A DNA stretch of 64,000 bases from Caballeronia calidae (lineage in GTDB: Bacteria; Pseudomonadota; Gammaproteobacteria; Burkholderiales; Burkholderiaceae). The DNA lies in contig NZ_FCOX02000023.1 of assembly GCF_900044055.2 (NCBI RefSeq), positions 57,057 to 121,056 on the forward strand, written 5' to 3'. Of the stretch, positions 1-9,210 are shown one piece after another. A program made the translations under genes and the position numbers. Under the pieces are notes generated by a model. That model did no database searches. It saw only the letters and a list, made by a program, of their open reading frames with translations, and had not been told where the DNA came from. Numbering within the stretch: the first letter of the stretch is position 1; every line of letters begins with the position of its first letter.

Positions 1-71
1 CCATCTCTCGATCGACCCCGTGTTGAAGGCACGTAGTTGTGGCGTGCTCTTATTGCCGTTAAAGAAACTTG

Positions 72-1802
72 TCAGTGCGCGGCGGCGAGCGGCGGCGTCG
101 TCGATGCGCTGCCTGCGCGTCGTCCCGTGACCATCGCGTCGGCGATCTTCTCGGCAATCATGATGGTCGGGATATTGGTATTCGCCGAAGGCAGTCGCGG
201 CATCAGCGATGCATCAACCACTCGCAAGCCTCGCGTTCCGTGCACTCGGCCCTCGGTGTCGGTGACGGCGCTGCGCTCGCGCGCGTCGCCCATGCGGCAC
301 GTTCCGCTCGCATGCCATACGCCGAAGACGTTCGCGCGGATGAAATCCGCGAGCGCGCGTTCATCGGCGAGCAGCTTGGAAATCCTGAGCCCCCGCGTGA
401 AGAAGCGCTCGATCAGCAGACGGCGGATCGGCGCGGGTGTATCGAGCAGCGTGCCGAGCATCGAAGTCAGCAGCGCGTTGCCCTCGCCAACACGGCTTAG
501 CGCCTTCACGCGCGGCGAAAAAGCCGCGGGAAAGAAATCGCGCTGATCGTGACCGAGACCCGATGCCGCGACGACCTTCGCGAGCACCCGTACGCCAACC
601 GCAAGCCGATCGAGATCGCGTTGATCGTCGAGCAAATTGAGCTCGACACGCGGTGCGACCGCCGCATCGGATGAAACGAGTTGCACGCGGCCACGCGAAT
701 ACGGCCGGTTGCACCAGAGAAAGAAAAGACCAAGCCGATTGCCGAGCGAATGCCACGCGGCACGCGTCGCGCTCGACAGATACAAATCCGACGATTCGCC
801 GCCATCGACGCCCGACGTGAAACGAGCTGCTGTCATGCTTGCGCGGCGCCGGGAAAGTGGCATGCGAAAGCGCGGTTCGAGAAAATGGCAGAAGGTGAGC
901 GACGGATGATCCTGCAGATTGCGCCCGACGCCTGGCAGGTCGACGAGGCATCCAATGCCGAGCTCGCCGAGCTCATGCTTCGAGCCGATGCCCGCGCGCA
1001 TCAGCAACGCGGGCGACTGGAGCGCGCCCGCACAGATCACGACCTCATCGGCGTCCAGATGCAACCGCTCGCCGTTCGAAGCCACCGCGACCACGCCCTG
1101 AGCGGCGGTCCCTTTCATCACGATCCGCTCGACCCGCAGGTTCGGATACACAGTGAGATTGGGCCGCTTACGCGTCGCTTCGTCGAGGTACGCGACAGCG
1201 GTAGACACGCGCTTGTCGTCGATATTTGAGAACGCCCCGGGAAACAAGCCGTCGCCGAACTCGGCGTTTTGGTCCTGCAAGGTGGCGAAGCCGTTCGCGC
1301 GCAGACCATCGGCGAACGCGTGACAAAATGGGGGCCAGTCTTCCGGCATGATGCGGCGGATCGGCACCGGACCATCGCTGCCATGCAACTCGCCAGAGGG
1401 AAAATTCACATCACGCTCGAGCTTGCGAAAATAGGGCAGCACGTCGTCCCATGCCCAGCCCGGCGCGCCGTTCGCGGCCCACTCGTCGTAGTCGCGCGGC
1501 AGGCCGCGATTCGCCGACTGCACGTTGATACTCGACCCACCGCCCATCACACGGCCCTGCTCATACACGCGCGGCGCCGATGTCTTCGTCGCCTTCGCTT
1601 TCAGATCCGGCCAGATGTAGGTGTCGCCGCAAAAGACGGGCATTGGATAGCTATCGAGGATATGCGCGGGCACCGCGCCCGGCGGTGTATCCGCGCCCGC
1701 CTCGATCAACGCGACGCGCAGCGACGGCACCGCCGACAGCCGATGCGCGAGCACGCATCCCGCCGATCCGCCACCGATGATCACGTAGTCGAAACGATCC
1801 AT
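72..1802 (-). CDS. hmfH: GMC-family furfural/HMF oxidoreductase (HmfH-like)
   Basis: The 576-residue protein has the GMC flavoprotein layout: an N-terminal FAD-binding GGGSAG motif (residues 10-15) followed by an LIEAG strand end, a central GVGRNLQDHPS segment, and a C-terminal catalytic region with HASGTCRMG (His about residue 497) and NTNIPTIMIAE. GMC enzymes oxidise alcohols and aldehydes with FAD. Its position as the last gene of the furan operon, 30 bases after the HmfE-like gene, points to the HmfH role: oxidation of HMF, its acid intermediates and furfural towards furandicarboxylate and furoate. A good ribosome site (GGAGACAGG) precedes the ATG. From sequence alone a choline-dehydrogenase-like alcohol oxidase is the alternative; the substrate is inferred from context. 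Confidence 0.85.
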   Translation of the reverse strand: MDRFDYVIIGGGSAGCVLAHRLSAVPSLRVALIEAGADTPPGAVPAHILDSYPMPVFCGDTYIWPDLKAKATKTSAPRVYEQGRVMGGGSSINVQSANRGLPRDYDEWAANGAPGWAWDDVLPYFRKLERDVNFPSGELHGSDGPVPIRRIMPEDWPPFCHAFADGLRANGFATLQDQNAEFGDGLFPGAFSNIDDKRVSTAVAYLDEATRKRPNLTVYPNLRVERIVMKGTAAQGVVAVASNGERLHLDADEVVICAGALQSPALLMRAGIGSKHELGELGIGCLVDLPGVGRNLQDHPSLTFCHFLEPRFRMPLSRRRASMTAARFTSGVDGGESSDLYLSSATRAAWHSLGNRLGLFFLWCNRPYSRGRVQLVSSDAAVAPRVELNLLDDQRDLDRLAVGVRVLAKVVAASGLGHDQRDFFPAAFSPRVKALSRVGEGNALLTSMLGTLLDTPAPIRRLLIERFFTRGLRISKLLADERALADFIRANVFGVWHASGTCRMGDARERSAVTDTEGRVHGTRGLRVVDASLMPRLPSANTNIPTIMIAEKIADAMVTGRRAGSASTTPPLAAAH

Positions 1803-1832
1803 TTGCCTGTCTCCTCGTCTTTTGCGGGCTTC

Positions 1833-2639
1833 TCAGGAACCGCGGAACACCGGCTTGCGCTTGCCATGGAACGCTTCAACGCCTTCACGGAAATCGTCCG
1901 AGGTTCGCAGACGGCTATAGCAATGCCCTTCGAGTTCGATCGCGATCGAGAGCGGCGTATCTTCGGAATCGTTGAGCAGCTTCTTCGCCGTGCGTTGCGC
2001 GAGCGGCGAGAACGTGCGCAACTCGTTGACGAGTGCATCGGTAGCGGCTTCCAGTTCCGCATCCGGCACGCACTCGACCGCGATGCCCCACTCGTACGCC
2101 TGCTTGCCCGGTATGCGGCGCGAGCGCATCACGATGTCCTTGGTCCTGCCGATGCCGACCATCTGCTGCAAGCGCGCCGATCCGCCCGAGCCCGGAATCT
2201 GCCCGAGCTTCTGTTCGGGCAGCGCATAGAACGTGGTCTCGGTCGCTATGCGGAAGTCGCACGCAAGTGACAACTCGAAGCCCACGCCGAAGCAGAAACC
2301 GCGATTGGCCACGATCACCGGCTTCGAGCAGCGCGCGGGCGCGGCGATATTCCAGGCGAGCTTCGAGACATGCTCGGGCGAAGCTTCGAGAAAGCCCTTG
2401 ATGTCGCCGCCGCTCGAAAAGTGCTCGCCCTTCGCGCGCACGACGATTACGCGCACGCGATCGTCTTCGTCGAGCGCCTCGAACGCGACGCGCAACTGGT
2501 CGCGCGCGTGCATCGAGATTACGTTGAACGGCGGGCGATGCAGGATGATGTCGGCGCGCTCGCGCCCGGCGTCTATCTCGATCGAGAAGCCGTCGAGGTC
2601 CTGCAGCAGTGCCTGGCCGCGATGGATCAAATCGGTCAT
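1833..2639 (-). CDS. hmfE: Crotonase-family hydrolase, probable 2-oxoglutaroyl-CoA hydrolase (HmfE-like)
   Basis: The 268-residue protein is a single crotonase-fold enzyme. The oxyanion-hole segments HFSSGGDIKGF (about residues 72-82) and CFGVGFELSLACD are visible, followed by LPEQKLGQIPGSGG. In the furan pathway the hydroxylated furoyl-CoA tautomerises and its ring opens to 2-oxoglutaroyl-CoA, which HmfE hydrolyses to 2-oxoglutarate and CoA. That assignment comes from the operon: the gene lies 6 bases after the CoA ligase gene and 30 bases before the GMC oxidase gene. Without the context it would be annotated as an enoyl-CoA hydratase/isomerase. Length is normal for the family and no residues look damaged. 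Confidence 0.85.
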   Translation of the reverse strand: MTDLIHRGQALLQDLDGFSIEIDAGRERADIILHRPPFNVISMHARDQLRVAFEALDEDDRVRVIVVRAKGEHFSSGGDIKGFLEASPEHVSKLAWNIAAPARCSKPVIVANRGFCFGVGFELSLACDFRIATETTFYALPEQKLGQIPGSGGSARLQQMVGIGRTKDIVMRSRRIPGKQAYEWGIAVECVPDAELEAATDALVNELRTFSPLAQRTAKKLLNDSEDTPLSIAIELEGHCYSRLRTSDDFREGVEAFHGKRKPVFRGS

Positions 2640-2645
2640 GTTGGT

Positions 2646-4217
2646 CTACTCCTTCGTGATTTCAGTGTGGTGTGCAGCGGATGCGGACGGACCGTCATCG
2701 CATTGATATTCGCCTGCGGAAAGCTTGCGGCGCAGGATCTTGCCGACCGGCGACTTCGGGATATCGTCAACGAACACGTAGTCGCGCGGACGCTTGAAGT
2801 TGACGAGGTCCGACTCGCGGCACCATGCGTCGAGCGCGGCTGAATCGACGTACTCGCGGCGCTTGATGAACGCGACCACGCGCTGGCCCCAGCGCTCGTC
2901 CTTCACGCCCGCGACGGCCACTTCATCGACCGACGGATGCAGCGAAAGTACCGATTCGATATCGACCGGCGAGATGTTCTCGCCGCCGCTGATGATCATG
3001 TCGTCGACTCGTCCGGAGACGTACAGGTCGCCGTCTTCGTCGAAGTAGCCGGTGTCGCCGGTGAAGTACCAGCCTTCGCGCAGCGACTTCGCGTTGGCAT
3101 CGGGGCGGTTCCAGTAGCCTTCGAACGCTTCGTCGCCGAGCAGGTCCGCGATGATCTGACCTTCCCCGTTCACCGGCGCGAGATCGTCGGGCGACTTCGC
3201 GTCGAGCTTCACGACGCGAAGTCGCGCGTTGATGCCCGCGCGTCCCGCGCTGCCCGGCTTTTTCGTCGCGTCCTGGTCGATGCTGAATGTGTAGACCTCG
3301 GACGAGCCGTAGTGGTTGACGAACAGTTCAGGCTCGAACGCGGCCGAGAGGCGCTTGAGCAGGCCATCGCTCATCGGCGCGCCCGCGAAGCCGAGCTTCT
3401 TCACCGACGAGGTATCGATGTTCGCGAAGGCGCCATCGGCGAGCAGGTCGTGATAGAGCGTCGGCACGAGATACAGGCACGTGAGGCCGTGCTTCGCGAT
3501 GGACTCGAGCGCGAGCCGCGCGTTCCAGCGCCGCACACAGACGAAGAGACCATCGACGAGCGCCATCGAGAGCAGCGAGCGCACGCCCATCGTGTGATAG
3601 AGCGGCATCACCCCGAGCGTGCGTTCGCCGTGCCGGTACAGGTTCTGCGCGACATGCGCAAGCGCGCCCGCGCGTTCGTGCCGGTGGCGGCGCGGCACAC
3701 CCTTCGCCTTGCCGGTCGTGCCCGATGTGTAGAGAATCAGCGAGACATCGTCTGCATTCGCGTCGGTGGTTTCGCGTGTATGCGCGCGTTCGGCGAGCAG
3801 CGCGTCATAGGAGGTCGTGCGGCCCTGGGCATCATCGAGTCCGATGCGCGGCACGTTTTGCGCCGCGCTGCTTTGCATGACGGCATCCGCGCACACGGGT
3901 TCGTAGACGATCGCCTTCACGCCCGCGTCAGTCACACAGTAGTCGAGTTCGTCGGGTTTGGCGCGCCAGTTGAGCGGCACGATCACGATTCCCGCGAACT
4001 GGCAGGCCCAGTGCAGCGTCGCCATCTCCCAGCGGTTTTGCAGCACGACGAGCAGCCGGTCGCCGCGTGAGAGACCGAGTTTGCGCAAGCCTTCGGCGAC
4101 ATCGAGGATGACGCGGTGCCACTGCGCGTAGGTGAATTGCATATCGCCATCGACGAGCGCGAGCGCATGCGGGCTGCGCTCGACGCTTTGCAGGAACGTG
4201 CGGCCGAGATCAAGCAT
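2646..4217 (-). CDS. hmfD: AMP-forming acyl-CoA synthetase, probable 2-furoate-CoA ligase (HmfD-like)
   Basis: The 523-residue protein is an ANL-superfamily ligase. The P-loop-like motif LILYTSGTTGKAKGVP, the adenylate motif GWYFTGDTGYFDEDG, the hinge motif SGRVDDMIISGGENISP and the C-terminal catalytic lysine in PKSPVGKILRRKL are all present. It would activate 2-furoate to furoyl-CoA using ATP. I chose the ATG at 4217 because the protein then begins MLDLGRTF, as expected for the family, and overlaps the end of the preceding HmfC-like gene by 8 bases. A longer reading to 4388 adds a non-homologous arginine-rich tail that is the antisense of hmfC. The ligase function is certain; furoate as substrate is inferred from the neighbours. 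Confidence 0.88.
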   Translation of the reverse strand: MLDLGRTFLQSVERSPHALALVDGDMQFTYAQWHRVILDVAEGLRKLGLSRGDRLLVVLQNRWEMATLHWACQFAGIVIVPLNWRAKPDELDYCVTDAGVKAIVYEPVCADAVMQSSAAQNVPRIGLDDAQGRTTSYDALLAERAHTRETTDANADDVSLILYTSGTTGKAKGVPRRHRHERAGALAHVAQNLYRHGERTLGVMPLYHTMGVRSLLSMALVDGLFVCVRRWNARLALESIAKHGLTCLYLVPTLYHDLLADGAFANIDTSSVKKLGFAGAPMSDGLLKRLSAAFEPELFVNHYGSSEVYTFSIDQDATKKPGSAGRAGINARLRVVKLDAKSPDDLAPVNGEGQIIADLLGDEAFEGYWNRPDANAKSLREGWYFTGDTGYFDEDGDLYVSGRVDDMIISGGENISPVDIESVLSLHPSVDEVAVAGVKDERWGQRVVAFIKRREYVDSAALDAWCRESDLVNFKRPRDYVFVDDIPKSPVGKILRRKLSAGEYQCDDGPSASAAHHTEITKE

Positions 4218-4755
4218 GCTCGACCTCCTGGCCTTGTTCGCCGCGAACGCGGCCATTGCGACATGCCGCAACGTCGAGCACCGCCTTGACGATCGGCGTG
4301 TAGCCCGTACACCTGCAGATATGGCCCGAGAGCATCTCGCGCACCTGCTCTTCACTCGGATCGGGCACGCGTTGCAGATAGTCCGCACACGACATCAAAA
4401 TGCCCGCGGTGCAGAAGCCGCACTGCAGCGCGTGATGCCGCTGGAATGCCTGCTGCAAGTCGCCGAGCGTCTGGTCGGGTGCGAGACCCTCGACCGTTTC
4501 GACACGCCTTCCCTGCACTTGCACCGCGAGCATCAGGCACGAACGCGCCGCAACGCCGTCGATGTGCACCGTGCACGCGCCGCACACGCCGTGTTCGCAG
4601 CCGACATGCGTCCCGGTCGCGCCGAGTTCGTGCCGAATGAAGTCCGACAGCAGTTCGCGCGGCTCGCAATGGCCGCTGCGTTCGCGGCCGTTGAGCGTCA
4701 GCGTGATGCGCTGCGCTTCGCCTTGCCGCAGGATGTTCGTCGATGTCTTGCTCAC
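4210..4755 (-). CDS. hmfC: 2Fe-2S subunit of molybdenum hydroxylase, probable 2-furoyl-CoA dehydrogenase (HmfC-like)
   Basis: The 181-residue protein is the small iron-sulfur subunit of the xanthine-oxidase family. The plant-type ferredoxin cysteines appear in CEHGVCGACTVHIDG with a further Cys in RSCLM, and the second cluster in QCGFCTAG and HICRCTGY. It shuttles electrons from the molybdenum site of the large subunit to FAD of the medium subunit. The start is a GTG at 4755 that overlaps the stop of the FAD-subunit gene by 4 bases (translational coupling). The subunit type is certain; the furoyl-CoA substrate is inferred from the operon. Confidence 0.9.
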   Translation of the reverse strand: MSKTSTNILRQGEAQRITLTLNGRERSGHCEPRELLSDFIRHELGATGTHVGCEHGVCGACTVHIDGVAARSCLMLAVQVQGRRVETVEGLAPDQTLGDLQQAFQRHHALQCGFCTAGILMSCADYLQRVPDPSEEQVREMLSGHICRCTGYTPIVKAVLDVAACRNGRVRGEQGQEVEHA

Positions 4756-5573
4756 TTCGCCTCCTCAATCACGCGCCATCCCAGTTGCCGGACCAGATGC
4801 CGGCGATATTTCGCGCTGATGTGGGCGTCGTCCTGCGCGCCCAGCTTCCAGCTCAAATCGTTCAATGCCCCCCGCAGGTCGTCGCCTGAGAGGCGCGGCC
4901 AATGTTCGACCGTCGGCCGGTCCGCGACGCCGCCCACCCCGATGCGGATCGCGTCGTCCGTCACGACCGCCCCGCACGCGACCATCGCGAAGTCGCCGTG
5001 ACGCGCGGAAAATTCGGTGAACGCGTACCGCTCGCCCGGCTTCTTTAGCGGAAAGCGCACGGACTCCACGAGTTCGTCCGGTTCGCGCGCCGTCATCAAC
5101 ATGCCTTGAAAGAAGTCCTGCGCCGCGAGCACGCGCTTTTTCTTCTTCGATCGCAACGTCACGTCGCCGCCGAGCACGGCAAGCACGAGCGGCAGTTCGG
5201 CGCTCGGGTCCGCATGCGCGATCGAACCGCATACGGTCCCGCGATTGCGGATCTGAAAGTGCGAGATATGTGGGAACGCCATCGCGAGCATCGGCACTTC
5301 GTCGAACAAGCTCTTGCGCCATTCGACGCACGCTTGCGTCGCCGCCGCACTCACGCGCAATTGCCCCGTCTTGTCGTCGGCATGAACCGCGTTCAGCTCT
5401 TCCGTACGCGAGATGTCGACGAGCACGCGCGGTTGCGCGAGCCGCATGTTGAGCACCGCCATCAGCGACTGTCCGCCCGCGAGCACGCGCGCGTCCTCGC
5501 CGAATTGAGCGAGCGCATCGAGTGCATCGTGCGTCGACATAGCGCGCAAATAATCGAACGGGGCGGGCTTCAT
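4752..5573 (-). CDS. hmfB: FAD-binding subunit of molybdenum hydroxylase, probable 2-furoyl-CoA dehydrogenase (HmfB-like)
   Basis: The 273-residue protein begins MKPAPFDYLRA and carries the FAD-binding motifs of the CoxM/xanthine dehydrogenase medium subunit: AGGQSLMAVLNMRLAQP and TVCGSIAHADPSAELP. It passes electrons from the iron-sulfur subunit to the respiratory chain or another acceptor. The ATG at 5573 overlaps the stop of the large-subunit gene by 4 bases, and its own stop overlaps the GTG start of the iron-sulfur gene, so the three subunits are translationally coupled. An in-frame extension to 5612 is possible but lacks family similarity. Confidence 0.9.
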   Translation of the reverse strand: MKPAPFDYLRAMSTHDALDALAQFGEDARVLAGGQSLMAVLNMRLAQPRVLVDISRTEELNAVHADDKTGQLRVSAAATQACVEWRKSLFDEVPMLAMAFPHISHFQIRNRGTVCGSIAHADPSAELPLVLAVLGGDVTLRSKKKKRVLAAQDFFQGMLMTAREPDELVESVRFPLKKPGERYAFTEFSARHGDFAMVACGAVVTDDAIRIGVGGVADRPTVEHWPRLSGDDLRGALNDLSWKLGAQDDAHISAKYRRHLVRQLGWRVIEEAK

Positions 5574-8500
5574 GTGCGGCTCCTGAAACGCGCGATGAAG
5601 CGCGATAGCCATGAACCGCCCGCTTGCACCGGCCGGCCGGCGGCCTGTCTTCCGAGCGATTCGAAGAGCTGCTTGAGCACCACTTTCGCCGCGCCTTCGA
5701 GCATGCGGCCGCCGACCGCCGCGACCTTGCCCGACACCTGCGCTTCGTAGTCGTACGACAGACGCGTACCGTGGTCAGTCGGCGTGAGTTCGACGAGTCC
5801 ATTGCCGCGCGCGCTGCCCAGCGGCGAGATGCCCGCGCCCGAAAGCCGCAGCCGATGCGGCGCTTCGATCTCCGACAAACCGATACGCGCCTCAAACCGC
5901 GCCTTGATCATGCCGACGCCGACGGTCACATCCGCGCGATACTGGTTCGGCGCCGTTTCGTCGAGCGCATGGCAGCCGGGGATGACCTTCGCGAGCGCTT
6001 GCGGGTTGAGCAAGACGGCGAAGACCGCTTCGGGCGTCGCGGGCAAATCGACCGTGCCTTGCGCCGTCAGCGCCTTGCCGCCCGGCGTCGCCGGCTTCTT
6101 CGCGGGCGCGTCGCGCAGTTCGGGCCGCGACGGCTCCGGATCGTCCATGCCGATTAGCGCCATCACCTTCGACGGCGTGAGCGGCAGGCGGATATCGTCG
6201 ACCCCGAGCGCATCGGCTACGGCATTCGCGATGCACGGCGGCGTGCTCATGTTGTTGCCCTCGCCAAGACCCTTCGCGCCGAGCGGCGTGAACGGCGACG
6301 GCGTCTCCAGATGCACGATCAGCGGATCGGGCACTTCGCAGGTGGTCGGCATCAGGTAATCGGCGAGCGTGCCGGACTGGAAACTGCCGTCCGCGCCATA
6401 GCGGAACTCTTCCATCAACGCCGCGCCGAGACCTTGTGCGAACGCGCCGCGAATCTGGCCGTCGGCGAGTGCGGGGTTCAAGAGCGTGCCGGCATCGTGC
6501 GCGGTCACGTAGCGGTCGATTCGCACGCGGCCGGTCGCGCGATCCACTTCGACGCCGCACATATCGAACGCGAACCCATACGCCGCCGACGTGTTGATGC
6601 GATCGTCCTCGTCGGGCGCTTCCATGTTCGGGGGCGTCCAGAAGACGGTCTCGCGCAAGCCCGGTTCCTCGCCCTCGGGCAGGAGCGCGGGCGCCCAATG
6701 CGGCGCGTTGCTTGCGGCGCGCGCAAACGGCAGCGCGCGATCCTCGGCGCCCTTCTTATAGATGCGCGCGCCATCGAAGCAGACTTCCTCGGGCGCGCAG
6801 CCGAACTGTTTCGCGACGATGCGCGAAAGCTTGTCGCGCACCCGTATCGCGGCGAGATGTACGGTGCCCGCCACTGCTCCCGCAAAGCGGCTCGAATAGT
6901 TGCCCGACGCGACGGACCACGCGTCCTTGTGCGTGTCGAACTCGACGTTCACGACGATGTCTTTCGGATCGAGCCCGAGCACATCCGCGACGACTTGTGC
7001 GCACACGGTCATGTGTCCCTGCCCCGCCGGCGTCGACGCCACCGTCACAACCACGCCGCCGAGCAGATCGACGCTCACCGTCGCGCTTGCGATCGCGCCG
7101 CTCTTCGGACCGGCTTTCCTGCGCGCGTCGGCGGGCATCACGGTCGTGATGTAGCCCATGTTCGACATGGAAGGCTCGACGATTGCCGCAAAGCCGATGC
7201 CGTACAACCGCCCTTCGTTGCGCGCCGCCTCGCGCCGCGCGACGAGCTCGTCGGAGCCGCCTTCCGCGAGAGAGCGGCGCAAGGCTTCCTGATAATTGCC
7301 TGAGTCGAGCAGCGCGCCCGCCGCCGCGCGATATGGAAACGCATCGGCAGGAACGAAGTTGCGGCGGTACACGTCGAGCACGTCGAGCTTCAGTTCGATC
7401 GCGATGCGCTGCACCAGCCGTTCGAGCGCGAAGTAGACCTGCGGACCGCCGAAGCCACGCACGAGTCCGGTCGGCGTCTTGTTGGTCAGCACGACGCGAT
7501 TGCGCACGACGAGATGGTCGATGGCATACGCGCCCGTCAGGCAGCCGTGCATCCGGTAGAACGTCGCGGGTTCCGGCGCGCGCACGTAGCCGCCGACATC
7601 TTCGAGCTGATCGTATGAGAGCGCAGTAATGCGTCCGTCGCTTTCGACGGCGGCTTCGATCGTGGAAAAGCGCGCGGTCGCCGAAGTTGCCGCGCTCAGA
7701 TGCTCCAGTCGGTCCTCGACCCACTTCACCGGCGCGCCCGCCTTACGCGATGCGAGGCACATCAGCACGACATAGGGAAACACCGCCTGCTTCACGCCGA
7801 AGCTGCCGCCCGAATCGCGCGGCGCCTTGTGACGCAGACGATTCGCTGGCACGTTGAGCGCCATCGCCATCACGGCGTGCAGCGAAAACGGACCCATGAA
7901 ATTCGAGGTGACGTCGTAGCCTTCGTCGCCCGACAGATACTCCGCGATCACCACGCCGCATTCTATCGGCGCACACGTATTGCGCGGGTAGTGCGCGACG
8001 AATTTCACGCGATGCGGCGCCTTTTCAAACGCTGCTTGCGGATCGCCGTAGCGAAAATGCCGGTCGCTGATCACGTTCGTGCCGACGCGGTCGTGCAGCA
8101 CCGGCGCATCGTCCCTGATCGACTCTTCGATCGATGTCACCGGATCGAGCATCGCGTATTCGACCTTGATGAGATCGAGCGCATCTTCCGCAAGCGCCCG
8201 CGATTCGGCCATCACCACGGCCACCGGCTCGCCGACATAACGCACGCGATCCATCGCGAGCGACCATTGCTCCATGGGGGACTTCACGCCGACGACAAAC
8301 GGCCGCGACCATGCGTGCAGATCGTCGCGCGTAAGGACAGCGCGAACGCCCGGCAGCTTCGACGCCGCCTGCGCATCGATCGATACGAGCTCCGCGTGCG
8401 CGTGCGGCGAGCGCAGCACGGCCGCGTGCAATGTGCCGGGCTTGATCGCGATGTCTTCGCCGTAGCGGCCGCGGCCGGTCAGGATCGCCGGATCTTCGAG

Positions 8501-8593
8501 GCGCTGCATCGAGCGGCCGACGTGGCGCTTCGCAGGTGGCTCCTGCTCGGCGCGTGCGTCGATAGTCGCGAAAGAGGTCTCGCGCTGGTTCAT
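5570..8593 (-). CDS. hmfA: Molybdopterin-binding large subunit fused to a CoxG/SRPBCC domain, probable 2-furoyl-CoA dehydrogenase (HmfA-like)
   Basis: The 1007-residue protein has the two aldehyde-oxidase/xanthine-dehydrogenase molybdopterin domains over residues of about 25-810: GRGRYGEDI near the N-terminus, GGSFGVKQAVFPY, AGQGHMTV and the KGLGEGNN segment carrying the expected active-site glutamate. After an alanine/proline-rich linker, about residues 840-980 form a second domain (QGTVDLPATPEAVFAVL, then the VSGKVAAVGGRMLEGAAK helix) typical of CoxG-like SRPBCC proteins, which are usually separate genes near CO-dehydrogenase-type enzymes. The enzyme would hydroxylate furoyl-CoA at C5 using water. 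The ATG at 8593 overlaps the hmfG stop by 4 bases. A longer frame to 8938 is antisense shadow. Confidence 0.88.
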   Translation of the reverse strand: MNQRETSFATIDARAEQEPPAKRHVGRSMQRLEDPAILTGRGRYGEDIAIKPGTLHAAVLRSPHAHAELVSIDAQAASKLPGVRAVLTRDDLHAWSRPFVVGVKSPMEQWSLAMDRVRYVGEPVAVVMAESRALAEDALDLIKVEYAMLDPVTSIEESIRDDAPVLHDRVGTNVISDRHFRYGDPQAAFEKAPHRVKFVAHYPRNTCAPIECGVVIAEYLSGDEGYDVTSNFMGPFSLHAVMAMALNVPANRLRHKAPRDSGGSFGVKQAVFPYVVLMCLASRKAGAPVKWVEDRLEHLSAATSATARFSTIEAAVESDGRITALSYDQLEDVGGYVRAPEPATFYRMHGCLTGAYAIDHLVVRNRVVLTNKTPTGLVRGFGGPQVYFALERLVQRIAIELKLDVLDVYRRNFVPADAFPYRAAAGALLDSGNYQEALRRSLAEGGSDELVARREAARNEGRLYGIGFAAIVEPSMSNMGYITTVMPADARRKAGPKSGAIASATVSVDLLGGVVVTVASTPAGQGHMTVCAQVVADVLGLDPKDIVVNVEFDTHKDAWSVASGNYSSRFAGAVAGTVHLAAIRVRDKLSRIVAKQFGCAPEEVCFDGARIYKKGAEDRALPFARAASNAPHWAPALLPEGEEPGLRETVFWTPPNMEAPDEDDRINTSAAYGFAFDMCGVEVDRATGRVRIDRYVTAHDAGTLLNPALADGQIRGAFAQGLGAALMEEFRYGADGSFQSGTLADYLMPTTCEVPDPLIVHLETPSPFTPLGAKGLGEGNNMSTPPCIANAVADALGVDDIRLPLTPSKVMALIGMDDPEPSRPELRDAPAKKPATPGGKALTAQGTVDLPATPEAVFAVLLNPQALAKVIPGCHALDETAPNQYRADVTVGVGMIKARFEARIGLSEIEAPHRLRLSGAGISPLGSARGNGLVELTPTDHGTRLSYDYEAQVSGKVAAVGGRMLEGAAKVVLKQLFESLGRQAAGRPVQAGGSWLSRFIARFRSRT

Positions 8594-9210
8594 CGCGCGG
8601 CTCCTTCTTCGCAGCTCGCGAACGCGTCGGCGAGACCGCTCCAGCGCCGTGCGATCTCGCCGTGCTCGATGCCGAACAAATCCAGAATGCGGCCGACCGT
8701 GTGATCGACCACGTCTTCGATCGTCTTCGGATGCGCGTAGAACGCCGGTACCGGAGGCATAACGATCGCGCCCATCTCGGTGGCGAGCGTCATGTTGCGC
8801 AGATGCGCGAGGTTCAGCGGCGTTTCGCGCGCGACCAGCACGAGGCGGCGGCGCTCCTTGAGCATCACGTCGGCGGAGCGCGTGAGCAGGTTGTCCGCGA
8901 AACCGTTGGCGACGCCCGCGAGCGTCTTCATCGAACACGGCGCGATCACCATGCCGTCGGTCAAGAACGAGCCGCTCGCCACCGCCGCGCCGATGTCGCG
9001 CACATTATGGACGACGTCGGCGAGCACATCGAGGTCGCCGCGTCCGAGGCCAAGCTCCTGCGCCGCCGTGACCGCGCCCGACGCCGACACGATCAGATGC
9101 GTCTCGTGCGTGCCGAGCCGGCGCAGCGCGGCGAGCAGGCGCACGCCGATTGCGGCGCCGCTCGCGCCCGAGATGCCGACCACGATGCGCGACTTGTTTC
9201 GCTCAGTCAT
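8590..9210 (-). CDS. hmfG: UbiX-family flavin prenyltransferase (HmfG-like)
   Basis: The 206-residue protein is a UbiX-type flavin prenyltransferase: the N-terminal VVGISGASGAAIGVRLL nucleotide-binding segment, then IAPCSMKTLAGVANGFADNL and the C-terminal VVDHTVGRILDLFGIEH are characteristic. UbiX makes the prenylated FMN needed by UbiD decarboxylases. It overlaps both its upstream partner, the UbiD-type gene (8 bases), and the downstream large-subunit gene (4 bases), so it clearly serves the decarboxylase in this operon. The ATG at 9210 begins MTERNKSRIVVG; the longer in-frame extension is antisense to the UbiD gene's end. Confidence 0.92.
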   Translation of the reverse strand: MTERNKSRIVVGISGASGAAIGVRLLAALRRLGTHETHLIVSASGAVTAAQELGLGRGDLDVLADVVHNVRDIGAAVASGSFLTDGMVIAPCSMKTLAGVANGFADNLLTRSADVMLKERRRLVLVARETPLNLAHLRNMTLATEMGAIVMPPVPAFYAHPKTIEDVVDHTVGRILDLFGIEHGEIARRWSGLADAFASCEEGAAR

